From Dolomedes plantarius (Eukaryota; Arthropoda; Arachnida; Araneae; Dolomedidae), in NCBI GenBank assembly GCA_907164885.2, contig OU015495.1, positions 4,043,308 through 4,107,307 on the forward strand: DNA of 64,000 bases. Reading direction: 5' to 3'. Below are positions 45,495 to 57,342 of this stretch, one piece after another. The notes below the pieces were generated by a model. That model ran no database searches and had not been told where the DNA came from. It worked only from the letters and a program-made list of their open reading frames with translations. The position numbers were made by a program, and so were the translations under genes. Each line of letters begins with the position of its first letter. The stretch's first letter is position 1.

Positions 45495-46238
45495 TTAAGG
45501 GGACTCACTACCCTTAAATCTTTAAAACATTCGTTTTTGAAAAAAATACATGTTAAAGCCTGATAATTTCTGAACAAAATAAGGCAAATCGCATGAAAAT
45601 ATTCTGCTTAGTTCCGGAGATATTGATATTCTAATTATTTAATTACTGATCAAGTTTATGGTAAGAAAAATTTTAAACTCATTTTTCTCAAAATGTGATT
45701 TTGCATCATTCCGCAACTGATATCTCAAAAACTATGAAACATAATTCCATGAAATTTTTGTCACTGCATAATCATGTTATTTTATTGCATCTGAACTAGA
45801 ATTATTGCAATCACTGCCCATTTTCTTATTTTTTCAGGGGTAAATTAATGCAAAAATTTAAGGAAATTTTAAGTATATTTTGAGAATTTGAAAAAATTTG
45901 AAAAAATACTTTAATGTTGAATGTTTTATGTTTAATTGTATTGTGAATTATTTATTTTAAATATAAAACAGGAATTATACATTTAAATGTAAAATTAATT
46001 TCATAGTTCTGCGCGCAAGCCAGTATACAATAAAAATGCTTAAAAAAACGAGGTATATCTAAAGCATTTAAAAAAAATTATTTAAAATTATTTTGAGAGT
46101 TGAAAATTTGTTTATTAAAATAAATTTATCAATTTATCATATACATAAAATTTGGAAAAATTGGGAGTAAGTTGAAATAGTTAAAAAGTATGAAAATATG
46201 CCTTATTTCCTCGACTTCAGAGTCGTGAGTGCCCTTAA
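45495..46238. mobile_element. TTAA-flanked MITE candidate
   Basis: TTAAGGGGACTCACTACCC at 45495 faces an inverted TTAAGGGCACTCACGACTC ending at 46238: about 15 of 19 bases match. The interior is AT-rich and holds words such as ATCTCAAAAACTATGAAA that often occur in such arthropod elements. TTAA at both ends suggests a piggyBac-like target, but the GGG rather than CCC start leaves the superfamily open. Confidence 0.5.
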
Positions 46239-46476
46239 TTTTAGAGTAATGACGGTTTAGAGATTTTTTATATGACTACTGTCTTCAAATAATGTTCTTG
46301 CATGTAGACAATTAACAAAGAAACTCTTCTTGAATCCTCGCCAGAGTAACTGCAGAGGTTTTCCCAAGGATTAGTTAAGGATTGATTTCGTACTCCTCGG
46401 TACCTTTTTCGTGGTTCTCTCATAAATCCCCAGACGTGTAGGGAATGACAAGCGAAAAAGGGATGATTCTCCGCAC

Positions 46477-47340
46477 TAGGGATGCGACATCGATAACAAA
46501 ACATCGATGTTTTGAAACATCGATATCAATATTTAAACATCGATGCTAATAAAACATTGCACAAAAACCATCGATGTTTTTAAACATCGATGTTTTAGAA
46601 CATTAATTTTTTAAAACTGGTTTTGTAACCTTTAACATTAATGTTACTTCGGTTAGTCGAGGGGGGGGGGGGTGATTTAATTTTACTCTCTGATTGGGCT
46701 CACACAAATGACAAAAACTTGGTTGCTTTTGCCTTGCGCTACATTGATGACTCAAAATTCTCGTTGTAAATATCGCCATGTTTTGCCTTCAAATGTCCAG
46801 ATAAATTCGTGGTATTGCCAGAAGTTTTGAGAGACTTAAGACAAACATTGCATTTTGCCAATTTGTCAGAGGTTTTGCAAAAATATTTCCAAACGGTACT
46901 TTTGGGAGGCATCTTACTAATAATATTAACGTCAATTTATATAATACATAACAAAACAAAAACTTAAATGGCTGCTCTCGTGTATATACTATTCATAAAA
47001 TAAAACCCCATGGAAGGTTCTGGAGTGTCAGGAACATTCCAAGCGCTCTGATTGGTTCATTGGTTGTTGATTGTCATTTGTCTGTTTGCTAAGGAATCGT
47101 TCCCTCTTTTGTATTCGTCCTTTTCAGAATTCAAACCTACATTTACTGAGTGTGAAAATTTTGCTACGTGGTAATTTTTTTTATTATGGTACTTTTTCAT
47201 TAAAAAAACATCGAGACAACGTAAAACATCTAGCAAAAAACATCGATGTTAAAAAAACATCATCTTCAATAAATCGATGTTTAAAACATCGATGTCTTTA
47301 TCGATGTTTTGAAAACATCGACATCGATGTCGCATCCCTA
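46477..47340 (-). mobile_element. hAT transposon, non-autonomous, BED-finger remnant
   Basis: The ends TAGGGATGCGACATCGAT match exactly in inverted orientation at 46477 and 47340. The flanks CTCCGCAC and CTCCACAC are an 8-bp target duplication with one difference. Both ends are crowded with the palindrome ACATCGATGT (at least five on the left, six on the right), probable transposase binding sites. A short BED zinc finger is the only coding part. This combination defines hAT. Confidence 0.92.
46739..46912 (-). CDS. BED-type zinc finger, 57 residues, truncated hAT transposase N-terminus
   Basis: An uninterrupted frame from ATG at 46910-46912 to TAG at 46739-46741. It reads MPPKSTVWKYFCKTSD, then KLAKCNVCLKSLKTSG, then NTTNLSGHLKAKHGDIY. 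The C-x2-C ... H-x4-H spacing with the aromatic WKYF lead is a BED finger, the DNA-binding head of hAT transposases. It ends just after the finger, and the RNase H-fold catalytic domain is absent. Such a fragment could still bind the ACATCGATGT arrays, if expressed (inference). Confidence 0.85.
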   Translation of the reverse strand: MPPKSTVWKYFCKTSDKLAKCNVCLKSLKTSGNTTNLSGHLKAKHGDIYNENFESSM

Positions 47341-47818
47341 CTCCACACATTCCAATAGTCTGGCACACTATCTCACAACAGACGCTAGTTGATGTTCCCG
47401 TTGGCGCATGTAACACAACCGGATGAGGCCTCTCTTTAGGGGGCTCACCTGCAATCCAGGAAATTTTATGTAGCACCTCGTGTTTTTTGTTTTGGATTTT
47501 TATTAAAAATGGCGTAACTAAATTTGCAGCAAATAATTTATCGCTGCATTAGATTTATATTGCGACAGACTTTAATTAAAAATGAATTTTAAAACGGATA
47601 TATTTTTTACTTAAACTAAAAGGGATATACGTAGAAATATGTAAAAAGAAACATAAGTAAATTAAATTTTTAATACAATGACACTGAAAAAATAGCAATA
47701 ACTTAAGAAATAATAAATTCAAAATACTTGGCAAAAATGGTAACCGCAAAACCAAAATTAGTATGTCTTAGGTAACGCCATCGAAGAGAAAATAAACAAA
47801 TATTTAGACACCCACACA
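47341..47818. other. No gene recognised
   Basis: AT-rich DNA between the hAT element and a microsatellite. Confidence 0.5.
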
Positions 47819-47968
<150 letters not shown>

Positions 47969-48602
47969 TAAAAATTGTTTATAAGAACACCGGATATAAA
48001 AACATATCGCTTAAAAGGACGGAATTATTAGTTCCCGGCCAATTCTCATGTGTTATAATGGATACAAAATCCGGTTATAGTAACATCGTTAATAAGAACA
48101 TATCGCTTTTAGTGACTTAAAATTAATTGGTGTCTGGGAAAATAAATCGCTTAAAAGAACATGTTAATTGTGAACGGACGGGAAGTAGCAGCACGTTGTT
48201 CTTCAACCATTTTATCCATTTTTTTATGTAAAATAAAACCGAATTCTCACGAAAAAATTCGGCTGTGGTCGGCCCTCATAAAGTAGGGGTTGCTAAAAAA
48301 GTGTGCCTCCAGAAAACCGTCAAGTAAACAAAACTTGCCAAGAAAAGTGAGCCACCGCCCATACCTCTAGTGACTGGGACATAATGATCGGAAGTGCTGA
48401 CCCCGCCAAGCCAGTTCCTCAAAACTTCCACCCACCAGTGGAGTCCGGTAAGAAAAATTTATGAGGTGCGGAACCAACCCAAACGGCAGCAGAAATTCCA
48501 GACTAGTGACGAGAGGAAAGAGTGCAAAGCATTTACAACTCTTTCCACAGCCGACAAGTCATCACAGTCTGTACCTCCGTAGTCTGTACCTCCACATATT
48601 CA

Positions 48603-50129
48603 ATGATGAGTGCAAAACGTAAAACTTTCACGGTTTAGGAAAAAATTCGTATAATTTCCAGATTAGAAAACGGTGAAAAAAATGGAGCATTAGCCAACGA
48701 ATTAAAGATAAGTCATGCCACGATTTCAAATATTTTTAAAAATACAGAAAAATTAAAAGAAGAATTTGAAAAAGATCGGACTAAAATTAAGAAACTTCGA
48801 AAAAGTCCACATGCTGACATAGAAGAAGCCCTTTTGCAATGGTTTAAAATTCAAAGGAGTGCCAACATTCCCCTAAGCGGACCGATTTTGCAAGCGAAAG
48901 CAAATGAATTTGAGAAGCTCTTTAAAAAATATGATTTCGTTTGTTCAGCTTCGTGGATCCAGAGATTTCGGGAGAGGCATTCCATTGTGTTCGGGAGAAT
49001 CAGTGGAGAATCGAAGGCCGTGCCACCAGGAGTTTCTGATAACTGCCTTAAAACCGTTTGGACTGCGTTAAGAGAAGTCTATAAAGACCATGAAATCTTC
49101 AACGCTGATGAAACTGGGCTATTTTATAGGATGACCCCGGATAGGACGTTGCGTTTCAAACACGAAAACTGCAGTGGTGGTAACCTTTCAAAAGAAAGGA
49201 TGGCAGTTATGGTTGCTGCAAATTTAACTGGAACTGAAAAATTAAAGGTTTTAGTGATCGGGATATACAAAAATCCGAGGGCATTTAAAAATATAAAATC
49301 GCTGCCAGTTGATTATCATTCGAATTCTAAATCTTGGATGACGGGAGAAATCTTTGAAAACTGGTTGCGGAAGTGGGACCAAGAACTTATTGAACAAAAA
49401 AAGAGAATTCTTCTTATTGTGAACAATTGCCCAGCCCACCTACCGGTTCAAGGTCTTCATGCCATTAAATTAACTTTTCTTCCTCCCAACACAACCTCCG
49501 AATTACAGCCTATGGACCAAGGTGTCATTAAGTCCTTAAAACTTCATTTCAGGAAGAACTTTATTCTACAGATCATCGACGATATTGAAAATAAGAAAGA
49601 ACCGTATATTTCAATACTGGACGCTATCATCATGCTAGAAAAGGCGTGAAAAAATGTTAAACCTTTAACGATTTCTAATTGTTTCCGGCATGCTGGTTTT
49701 CTTAGGGGTGAAAATCCTTCCATTTTTCAAATTCAAGACGCTAGAGATGAAACGCTTCAAGTCTGGGCTCGAGATTTGCCAATAGAACAAGATTCACTTC
49801 AGGAATATGAAGACATAGATTTGGCTCTTGCAACACATGGGAATATAACGGATGAAGATATTGTTGCAGGCGTAAATGCAGAGATTTCTGGCAGAGATGA
49901 TGATATTGACGACAGTGCCAGTTCAGAAGATCATTTGAACGAGTTTTCTTGCACGAGTTTAAAAGAAATGTTTTCAGCAATCAATACCGTTAATAAATTT
50001 TTAGCTTGCAATGACGATTTTGTGAAGGATCCGATAAAAAAAACTGCCAAAGAACTTGTCGCGATAACTGAAAATTCTTTTTATTTACAAGAAAAAAAAC
50101 TAAACAAACAAATATTGGAATATTACTGA
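48603..50129 (+). pseudogene. Tigger/CENP-B-like transposase, two in-frame stops, second Asp lost
   Basis: One frame throughout. MMSAKRKTFTV is followed by TAG at 48636-48638, then a psq-type HTH (ALANELKISHATISNIF). The CENP-B DNA-binding second half follows, ending SWIQRFRERHSIVFGR. DDE core: first acid in FNADETGLFYRM, then LLIVNNCPAHLP, where Asn replaces the usual Asp, then LPPNTTSELQPMDQGVIKSL with the third Asp. A TGA at 49647-49649 interrupts after LEKA, and the C-terminal tail, acidic then helical, runs to TGA at 50127-50129. No frameshifts are needed. Ancestral Trp or Gln codons at the stops are inferred. Catalytically dead as it stands. Confidence 0.94.
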
Positions 50130-50380
50130 CTTTTTTTCGGTAAATCAATAAACATGTAAAAACAAAATATTGCATTATGTATGTACATTCATAATAGCTA
50201 TATAATTTTATTCATTTTTCTTTTTAACATTTTTAGAACTATGTATTTGAAAAAGTTTAAAAAACATTTATATGAAAATAAGCAGTGTTTTTTCCCTGAT
50301 TGGGCTTGAACCTCTTAACCATTTTTTGAATGTCATGTTTCAGGTGTAAATAGAAATTATGTGACAATGAATTTGATATT
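50130..50380. other. Tigger 3' non-coding region
   Basis: AT-rich sequence between the transposase stop and the right subterminal region. Confidence 0.6.
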
Positions 50381-50486
50381 TTCAGCAGTTTTAAGTCGTC
50401 TATCGGTTATAACAACTATCGATTATAAGAACCAGTTTTTAAAGTCCCCTGGATGTTCTTATAAAAGATTTTTACTGTATATGTTC

Positions 50487-50712
<226 letters not shown>

Positions 50713-52845
50713 TATAAAACCTCAAAGCTTCACATGTATTGATTTCTGCAGTTTATCCTTCTATATTTTCTTACTTCTCCTCTTTCAAAGGAGAACCTTC
50801 TGAAAAGACACCTTTTTGTAAGCTTTAGACTCATAGCCCTGAATAAACAATGCGACTTCCAGTTATAGATTGTCATATAAATTCATGCGCTAAAATAATA
50901 GAACAAAGGATTAACATTTTTAAAATGTATGAAGCTCCTTAAAAGGATTCTATCTCCATTCAGAGTAATCAGAGAGGAAAAATTTTAGATTCTTTAGAAA
51001 ATTTTCAATTCTTCGATATTTTCTATTAGCTTTTTGTACCCATTTTAATTTTATTTTCACCTCTTTTTTTTTTCACAATTCTGATTTTATCATGTAGTAT
51101 AAATTTTATCGTAATTTATGTGCTTTATTGTTCTTCAACAGCCGTGTTAAATTGTAAAACTAAAAAACATGATGAAAATATAAAATATTTGATTTATTGT
51201 TAAATTTCTCAAAAGAATTATTTTATTAAGCTGTTGAATTTTATTTAATAATCGTAAAGCAGAATATTTTGTCTTCACATTAAAGCAGAATTTATTTATA
51301 CGATAATGAGAAAAAAGTACATTTCTATACCTAAATTGAAGTTTCGAATCTTTTATTATGAAAAGAGAATTATTTGGATGTTAATTAAATGTATCGTGAT
51401 TCCAGTAGAAATGTAATCAAGATATCTCCTATAAAACGAGATAAGATCAAATAAATACACATTACCATGATAAATATGATAGAACGAAATATTTTATAAC
51501 TTTCTGACTAAGGAGATTAGTATTTTCAAATGTAAATCATTCTTAATCTTTTTTCATTCCGATTTCTTAATTAGCATTCTAAATCAATATTTAATTTTAC
51601 ATAAAGATAAACTCTCTTAAAAAAATTTAGATACTATTTATCATGAATGTTTCGTTAAAGCCATCAGTTTTAACCAGGTTTTTAACTCCATTTAAATAAA
51701 CAGTGATTTATTACATAGTAAGCTCAATACAATATTTAGAAGTTAATTTTGACTCGATAGCTCATTGTTCGCTAAAAACTATTTTAATAATTTAGATTTT
51801 TCCTTTTAAATAGTGCAGTTCAAAAAAGATTTGCGTTTATGACTGCAACTTAATTGCAGTTTATTGGATGAAGATTGAAAAAAAAATTGTTGTTTTTCTT
51901 GTTTAAGACGGCTTTATGTTATATTAAATGGGGTTTGTCTGTTACTTACAGTCCTTAGATCTGAGTTATTTTGCGAAATCAGGAGTTTTGAGGTTTTAAA
52001 AAAATGGGACGAACAAGCAACTAAATTGCCGTCCAGAGAAAAGCTTTACTAGATGTACCAAATTTTAAGTATTGTTTTTTCATCTGAATGAAATGGGAGA
52101 TTTTTAATTTTGGGGAGTATATTTTTAGGATTTAATTAACCTACTCACGTTATAATCTCACAGTGTGGCTTGGAGTTTAGTGATAATGTCAACATAAAAA
52201 CTAATGCGCATTTTTCTTTTTACATTTACTAGTATATTTTTTTTTCTTTGACCTCTGGCGGAAATTCTTCCTTATTCAAGAACTTTTTTTACAGACATCT
52301 TTTTTATAAACATTCCTTGCTAATTAAAGTTTGAACTAGAATTTTGTTTTCGTCAGAGTTTCAAAACGATAAATGCTTTGCCTTCCCATAAATTTGTAAA
52401 CAATTCTTTGCGAAATTAAATTTATAACTTTCTTTGAAATGGGAAGCATAGCTTCCAATACCCTTTGTAAGGTTTACATAAGATTCGATTCACAATAATC
52501 GAACTTTTAGGTGAATAAAGTTAAAGAAGCCGCTTAAGATATGCTAATTGCGGCATACGTGGTTGGTATAAATACCAAGCAGCTAAATTAATGAAGGGTC
52601 GACGAAGTGTTCAGGAAGTGAGAGGAAGTGAAAGGAGGAAGAGAGCTAACGAAGTGAGGGAAAGTGAAACGAGGAGTAGAGCTGACGAAATGAAGTATCG
52701 GTCTGGAACTAGGCTTAGAGTCTGGTTTAATAATAGTTGAGTTTTGCGAGCAGCCGCTCGAGGCATAGCCAGGTTGCTTCAAACCTACGCGAGTTCTTGT
52801 TAGGCCCAAAGTTTACGTGGCAGCACTTCTGGTTGACTTTCAAAG
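50713..52845. other. No gene recognised
   Basis: AT-rich. At 52600-52690 a purine-rich stretch repeats GAAGTGAGAGGAAGTGAAAG-type words; the frames through it are low-complexity. Confidence 0.5.
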
Positions 52846-52891
52846 TACACTCGTGTCCATAAATTAAGGATAATGCCAGCTCCGGCAAATA

Positions 52892-54159
52892 CAGATGGAG
52901 TACAAAATAATACGAACACCTGTAAAAAAGTATGACGTATTTCACACCTGCAGTACAGCCGCGCCACCTGCAACAGAAGTCTGCCACATAGTGAGCGGGA
53001 AGAGGAAGGTATCAGTCTCTCAACAGCAGTCACTTACGTTGCATGCTTCTATCGAACTGTCTGTGATAAGTTGAAATGTCAGACCTGTCAGAGTTCCAAA
53101 GAGGAATGATAGTTGGAGCGCGTTTAAGTGGAGCCTCGATTACGGAAACAGCAAACCTTTTGGGGTTTGCAAGGAGTACGATATCAGCCGTTATGACAGC
53201 GTACACGAAAGAGGGTAAGACGACGTCTTCAAAGCACAACAGTGGCCGAAAGTCCAAGCTTGCTGATAGGGATAGACGGGTCTTGAAGCGCATAGTAGCC
53301 CGAAAGCACAAGCAGTCGTTTTCCGAGATAACATCCGAAATGAACAGTCATCTCGAGGACCCCGTTTCAACAAAAACTGTCAAAAGGGAACTTCATGCTG
53401 CGAACATTTATGGCAGAGTGGCAATTCGTAAACCCTTGGTGACAGCAACTAATGCTTTCAAGCGACGCCAATGGTGCAGAGATCACAAAGGCTGGTCCCC
53501 ACAGCAGTGGCAACAGGTGTATGGTCAGTTGAATCGTCATTTACCCTATTTCAGACGACCGGACGCGTTTGTGTCTGGAGAACGCCCAAAGAAGCGTTTT
53601 ATCCTGAATGCCTCTTGCCAACTGTGAAGCATGGGGGTGGCTCCATTATGGTATGAGGTGGGATATCTTGGCGCGGTCTTGGGCCACTTGTTATTCTGCA
53701 TGGGAGGATCAAATTCAATCACTATCTAAGCGTTCTAGGGGATCATGTCCATCCTTTTGACCAGACTGTATTCCCTGGAGAGCGACCGCTTTTTCAAGAC
53801 GACAACGCCCCTATCCACACTGCTAGGTGTGTTCAAGAATGGTTCGAAGAGCATGACGATGCAGTTGAACATCTTGCCTGGCCCCCCTCAGTCTCCGGAC
53901 CTGAATATTATTGAACATTTATGGCAATATTTGGAGTCCAAACTTCGTTCCCGATTTCCACCTCCATCCGGAATTTCGGAATTAGAGACCGCTCTGCAGG
54001 AGGAATGGCTTAATATTCCTTTAAATATTGTCCATGACCTTTATGCATCTATCCAACGTCGCATTAAATCTGTACTTCAATCAAAGGGTGGTCCAACCCC
54101 CTATTAATAAAGATTTTTCATTATTTCACAGGTGTTCGTATTATTTTGTCCACCATTTG
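52892..54159 (+). mobile_element. Inner Tc1/mariner transposon
   Basis: TIRs share the core ACAAAATAATACGAACACCT and are flanked by TA at 52890-52891 and 54160-54161. It holds its own transposase on the plus strand. It lies 44 bases inside the outer element, beyond that element's 29-base terminal match. Confidence 0.93.
53076..54107 (+). pseudogene. Tc1 transposase (inner), two frameshifts and a stop
   Basis: It opens MSDLSEFQRGMIVGARLSGA at 53076. The HTH (ITETANLLGFARSTISAVM) and basic linker are intact to about 53515. A frameshift leads to VWSVESSFTLF, where Val stands at the first catalytic Asp. TGA interrupts GGSIMV near 53656. The same frame then gives PLFQDDNAPIHTAR with the second Asp. 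Another shift in a C-run near 53885 gives PPQSPDLNIIEHLWQYL with the Glu, ending SKGGPTPY at 54107. Two shifts, one stop and a lost acid: inactive. Confidence 0.92.
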
Positions 54160-55040
54160 TAAAAGTTCAGAAACAAAACAAACGTGACTTATTCATAAAG
54201 CCCATTTAATAAACAAAAGATAAAGAACAAAAAAGATGGTGTATATATGATACCATTCATAAAAACTATGATTTTTGATCCCTGGAGGAATTGTAAAAAT
54301 CTCCTCTACAAAAACTTAATATTGCATGGTTGGTATGATGGCTAATACATTGTATGTCTCCCATACGATGAAATACAGTCCGTACAACGCCTAAGCATGC
54401 GGAGTATCAAATTATCGAGCTGATCTTGGGGAAGATCACTCTACTCAGCAAGCAATGCCCTCCCAAGTTCCGGTACACATGTAGGAGGTGGTTGACAGGG
54501 CTGCAATTCGTCGGCCAAGCATGTCCCATACATGCTCTATCGTATTCAAGTCAGGTGATAATGCTGGCCATTCCATACGGGTTATATCCTCATCTTGAAG
54601 GCATTCGTTTACGATGTTTGCTCGGTGAGGACGGGCCTTGTCATCTATAAAGACAAATTCTACGCCCATGGCACTCCTAAACAAACGTACATGTTGTTCC
54701 AGAATGATATCCCGATAAATGTGGCCGTTCATGGTTCCGATTTGAACATGCAGATCTGTTCTGGAGCCCAGTATAATTCCACCCCAAACAAGCAATGCCT
54801 GCACCACCATAACGGTGTCGTTCAGTGATGCTTGTCTTGGTGGTAATGGGTACTTGGCTTTCTCCATAGGAAAGTCCGGTGTGAATCAGACTGCAAGCTA
54901 AACCTGGACTCGTCCGGAAAACATAACACAAGACAACTGTGACGGTGTCCACATTGCATGTTCTCTGCTCCAGGCTAATCGCTGCCGACAGTGAGTTGCT
55001 GTGAGCGGAACACATCTGACAGGCCTGCGAGCATATAGAC

Positions 55041-55845
55041 CAGAGCTCCGCAACCTTTTATCTTCCACGGCACAACAACGTTTTTACCGATAATTTCGCG
55101 GCACACCACAAGAAAAAGCTTGCAAATATATAAATTACAATAAATACGTATATGTATTTATTTGATTAAAAAAAATAGCGCTATGTATCAAGATAATTAT
55201 AATCATTTTAGTTTTATATAAATCATTTTGAACTGTACACCAACACAAGAACAAAAATATAAAATTATAGTTTACAAGTAAAAAAATTTCTCTTTAAATT
55301 TTTATATTAAAATTTGATTTTTGGTCTTTACTTAAGCCTAATAAATCAAAGTTAATTTAAACGTAACTAATTTATTAATGAGATATTTGAGATTGTTTTT
55401 ATAAATGTGCGTTTTATATTTGGCTCTATAATAGAAAGAGCTACAGTTCATCGTCAAGGCCCTTTAAATATGATCGTTTGTCATTTTCAATTAGAACCAG
55501 TGTCGAAAAACTTTGTTCGCATAAGTATGTCGTAGAAAAAAGGAGCAAAATTACAATGGCCTTGTCAGAAATTTGTGTATTTTCTTTCTTAACTGAAATC
55601 CAGAAATATGACGCTCGAGCATACATAAAATGTATGGCTAACAAGATGTTTTTGTTTTGTGTATAATTTCGACCCAGAAAAATTACATATTAACAAAAAG
55701 TTAGAGGAATATTTTACTTAGAAAAATTTCTATATAATGCGGTGGTTAATTTTTTTATTATCATAATCGATAAAATCACCGCGGCACAGTCAAGATCACC
55801 TCGCGGCACACTAGTGTGCCACGGCACAGCGGTTGCGGAGCACTG
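55041..55845 (-). mobile_element. hAT transposon nested in outer Tc1
   Basis: CAGAGCTCCGCAACC at 55041 faces inverted CAGTGCTCCGCAACC ending at 55845. Flanks ATATAGAC and ATATTGAC form an 8-bp target duplication with one difference. GCGGCACA-type words recur at both ends (for example 55086-55099, 55780-55830). A transposase C-terminal remnant is inside. Confidence 0.92.
55441..55660 (-). pseudogene. hAT transposase, C-terminal dimerisation region
   Basis: The minus strand reads FWISVKKENTQISDKAIVIL then LLFSTTYLCEQSFSTLVLIE. The TTYLCEQSFSTL motif is the hallmark of the hAT C-terminal dimerisation domain of ZBED-type proteins. About 65 residues remain; the catalytic domain and BED finger are absent. 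Confidence 0.85.
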
Positions 55846-56186
55846 ATATTGACTTCCACCTGAGTACGCCCGCATTCCAGGCGGCCGATTATTCTACCAC
55901 GTAAAAAATCATCCACATGCGTCCTCTGTGTCGTAACTATTCGGTTATGGCACTGAGCGGCTTATAGAACGCTTGTGAACAATTTTACTTCTTTGCCACC
56001 ATTCCTTATATACCCCTCTCTTACACTCTCGTCATTGTGACGCACTATCGGCGTCATCTGGTGGCTTCCTGTAATTTGCATATTATTCTTGAAGATGTGT
56101 GTGATAATTCTACAGGTGAAATTTTCACTTCAGAGTTCGATTTCCATGTGATTCTGAATTATCCTTAATTTATGGACATGAGTGTA

Positions 56187-56591
56187 TCTGTGAGTATTGC
56201 AAGGTGTATTTTTCTTGAATGAGTAGTTATACAAGTGAATATATTGAATTGTATTTCCCTTCCATAAATGCTATATATTTCTCGTACTAGTAGTACGTAT
56301 GATTTATGTTGAAAAGCAAAATCTATATGTGCAAATATTTAAATAAACATTGTTGTTATGTAAGAACTGTGTTTGAATGAAATTATTTAGAGTGCCACTT
56401 CAAGATATACATACCCAAAAGTCAGGGTAGAAGTGCATAATAATTCCCTATACCTCTTTAGGGTACTGGGGACTAGATAACTATAAATTTAAATTTACTT
56501 TTACCAGGCTTCACTGAAAAATTTAGGAAAAATTAAAAAAAATTTCTAATCAATCTCTTCTAGTGCTCTACAGAGGAAACGTAACAACCTA
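56187..56591. other. No gene recognised
   Basis: AT-rich spacer between two transposons. Confidence 0.5.
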
Positions 56592-57342
56592 CCGTAATTT
56601 CGCACGTATGCGCCGCATCCACCGTAAGTGGGTAATTTCAGTCTCGCACCGTAAGCGGCGCAGGGACTGAAATTACCTTTTAGAAAAACGAAATCGGGGT
56701 AAGCGCCGCACCGGCGTAAAGCTGCATATAAATTTTTCTTAGTTACCGTACCGCAACCAAATACTGAGACACCAGCAGAAATTTTAGGTTATTTCCGTAA
56801 CAAACTAATACATTTTAATGAAATAAATTCAATATAATTCTAATTTTAAATATTTCTCTTATTAAATTACACTTTAACACTAGAAGCGCCGAATGACACC
56901 TTGTTAGCCCAAACACATATGCAAATATTGTCACTTACGTGTTCGAGTGAAACGTCGGCTCATCGCTCTTCCCGCGAGACGGCGTGCCGCACATGCGTAG
57001 TAGTTGCTAGTTTCTGGCTTTAAGGATAAATACGTGGCCGGGAGAAAAAATACTCGCCGGTGTGTTGTTCGTTCTCACTCGCTCGCTCGGTTTGTATGCG
57101 TTGATGTTATTTTCTGTTACTGCCCTCGCATATATTTTATTTCTATTATGTTTCGTTGCTGTATACTAAAGCTAGTATCGATAACTTTTAATAAAAAAAT
57201 GAATTCTCAAACCCTACATTTACTTCTTTTTTTAAAACCTCTGCCTAACACACCCTATACCTATAAGCGCTGTAGGTAGTCATTTTGTAATACTAAAAAC
57301 CATCAAAATGAAAATCTAAGATATACTGGTAAGAATTTCCGA
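56592..57342. other. pogo element 3' region, non-coding
   Basis: The 91-codon plus frame at 57004-57279 has no domain. A TTAA followed by CACTAGAAGCGCC at 56874 looks like a piggyBac-type end, but no partner was found. Confidence 0.4.

Larger units (their letters stand above)
54342..55960 (-). pseudogene. Tc1 transposase (outer), split by hAT and rearranged
   Basis: The N-terminal piece right of the hAT reads VDDFLRGRIIGRLECGRTQV. Left of the hAT the frame resumes at LYARRP and VRCVPLTA-type sequence, so about 80 codons (the HTH and linker) are gone. A one-base insertion breaks the FSDES motif near 54910. The main open frame, 54445-54867, holds LLVWGGIILGSRTDLH, VFIDDKARPHRANI (second Asp) and PDLNTIEHVWDMLGRRIAA (third acid). 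The tail is frameshifted and ends at TAG 54342-54344. Start position is not certain. Confidence 0.85.
52848..56184 (-). mobile_element. Tc1/mariner transposon carrying a nested Tc1 and a nested hAT
   Basis: CACTCGTGTCCATAAATTAA at 52848 (continuing GGATAAT) is matched inverted at 56156-56184, with TA on both sides. A Tc1-type transposase remnant is on the minus strand. A second Tc1 (52892-54159) sits just inside the left TIR and a hAT (55041-55845) sits in the transposase N-terminal part. Without these insertions the element would be about 1.3 kb. Confidence 0.9.

Noticed and set aside
56874..56890. TTAA followed by CACTAGAAGCGCC as a piggyBac end
   Set aside because: No inverted partner or second TTAA could be found within the surrounding element.
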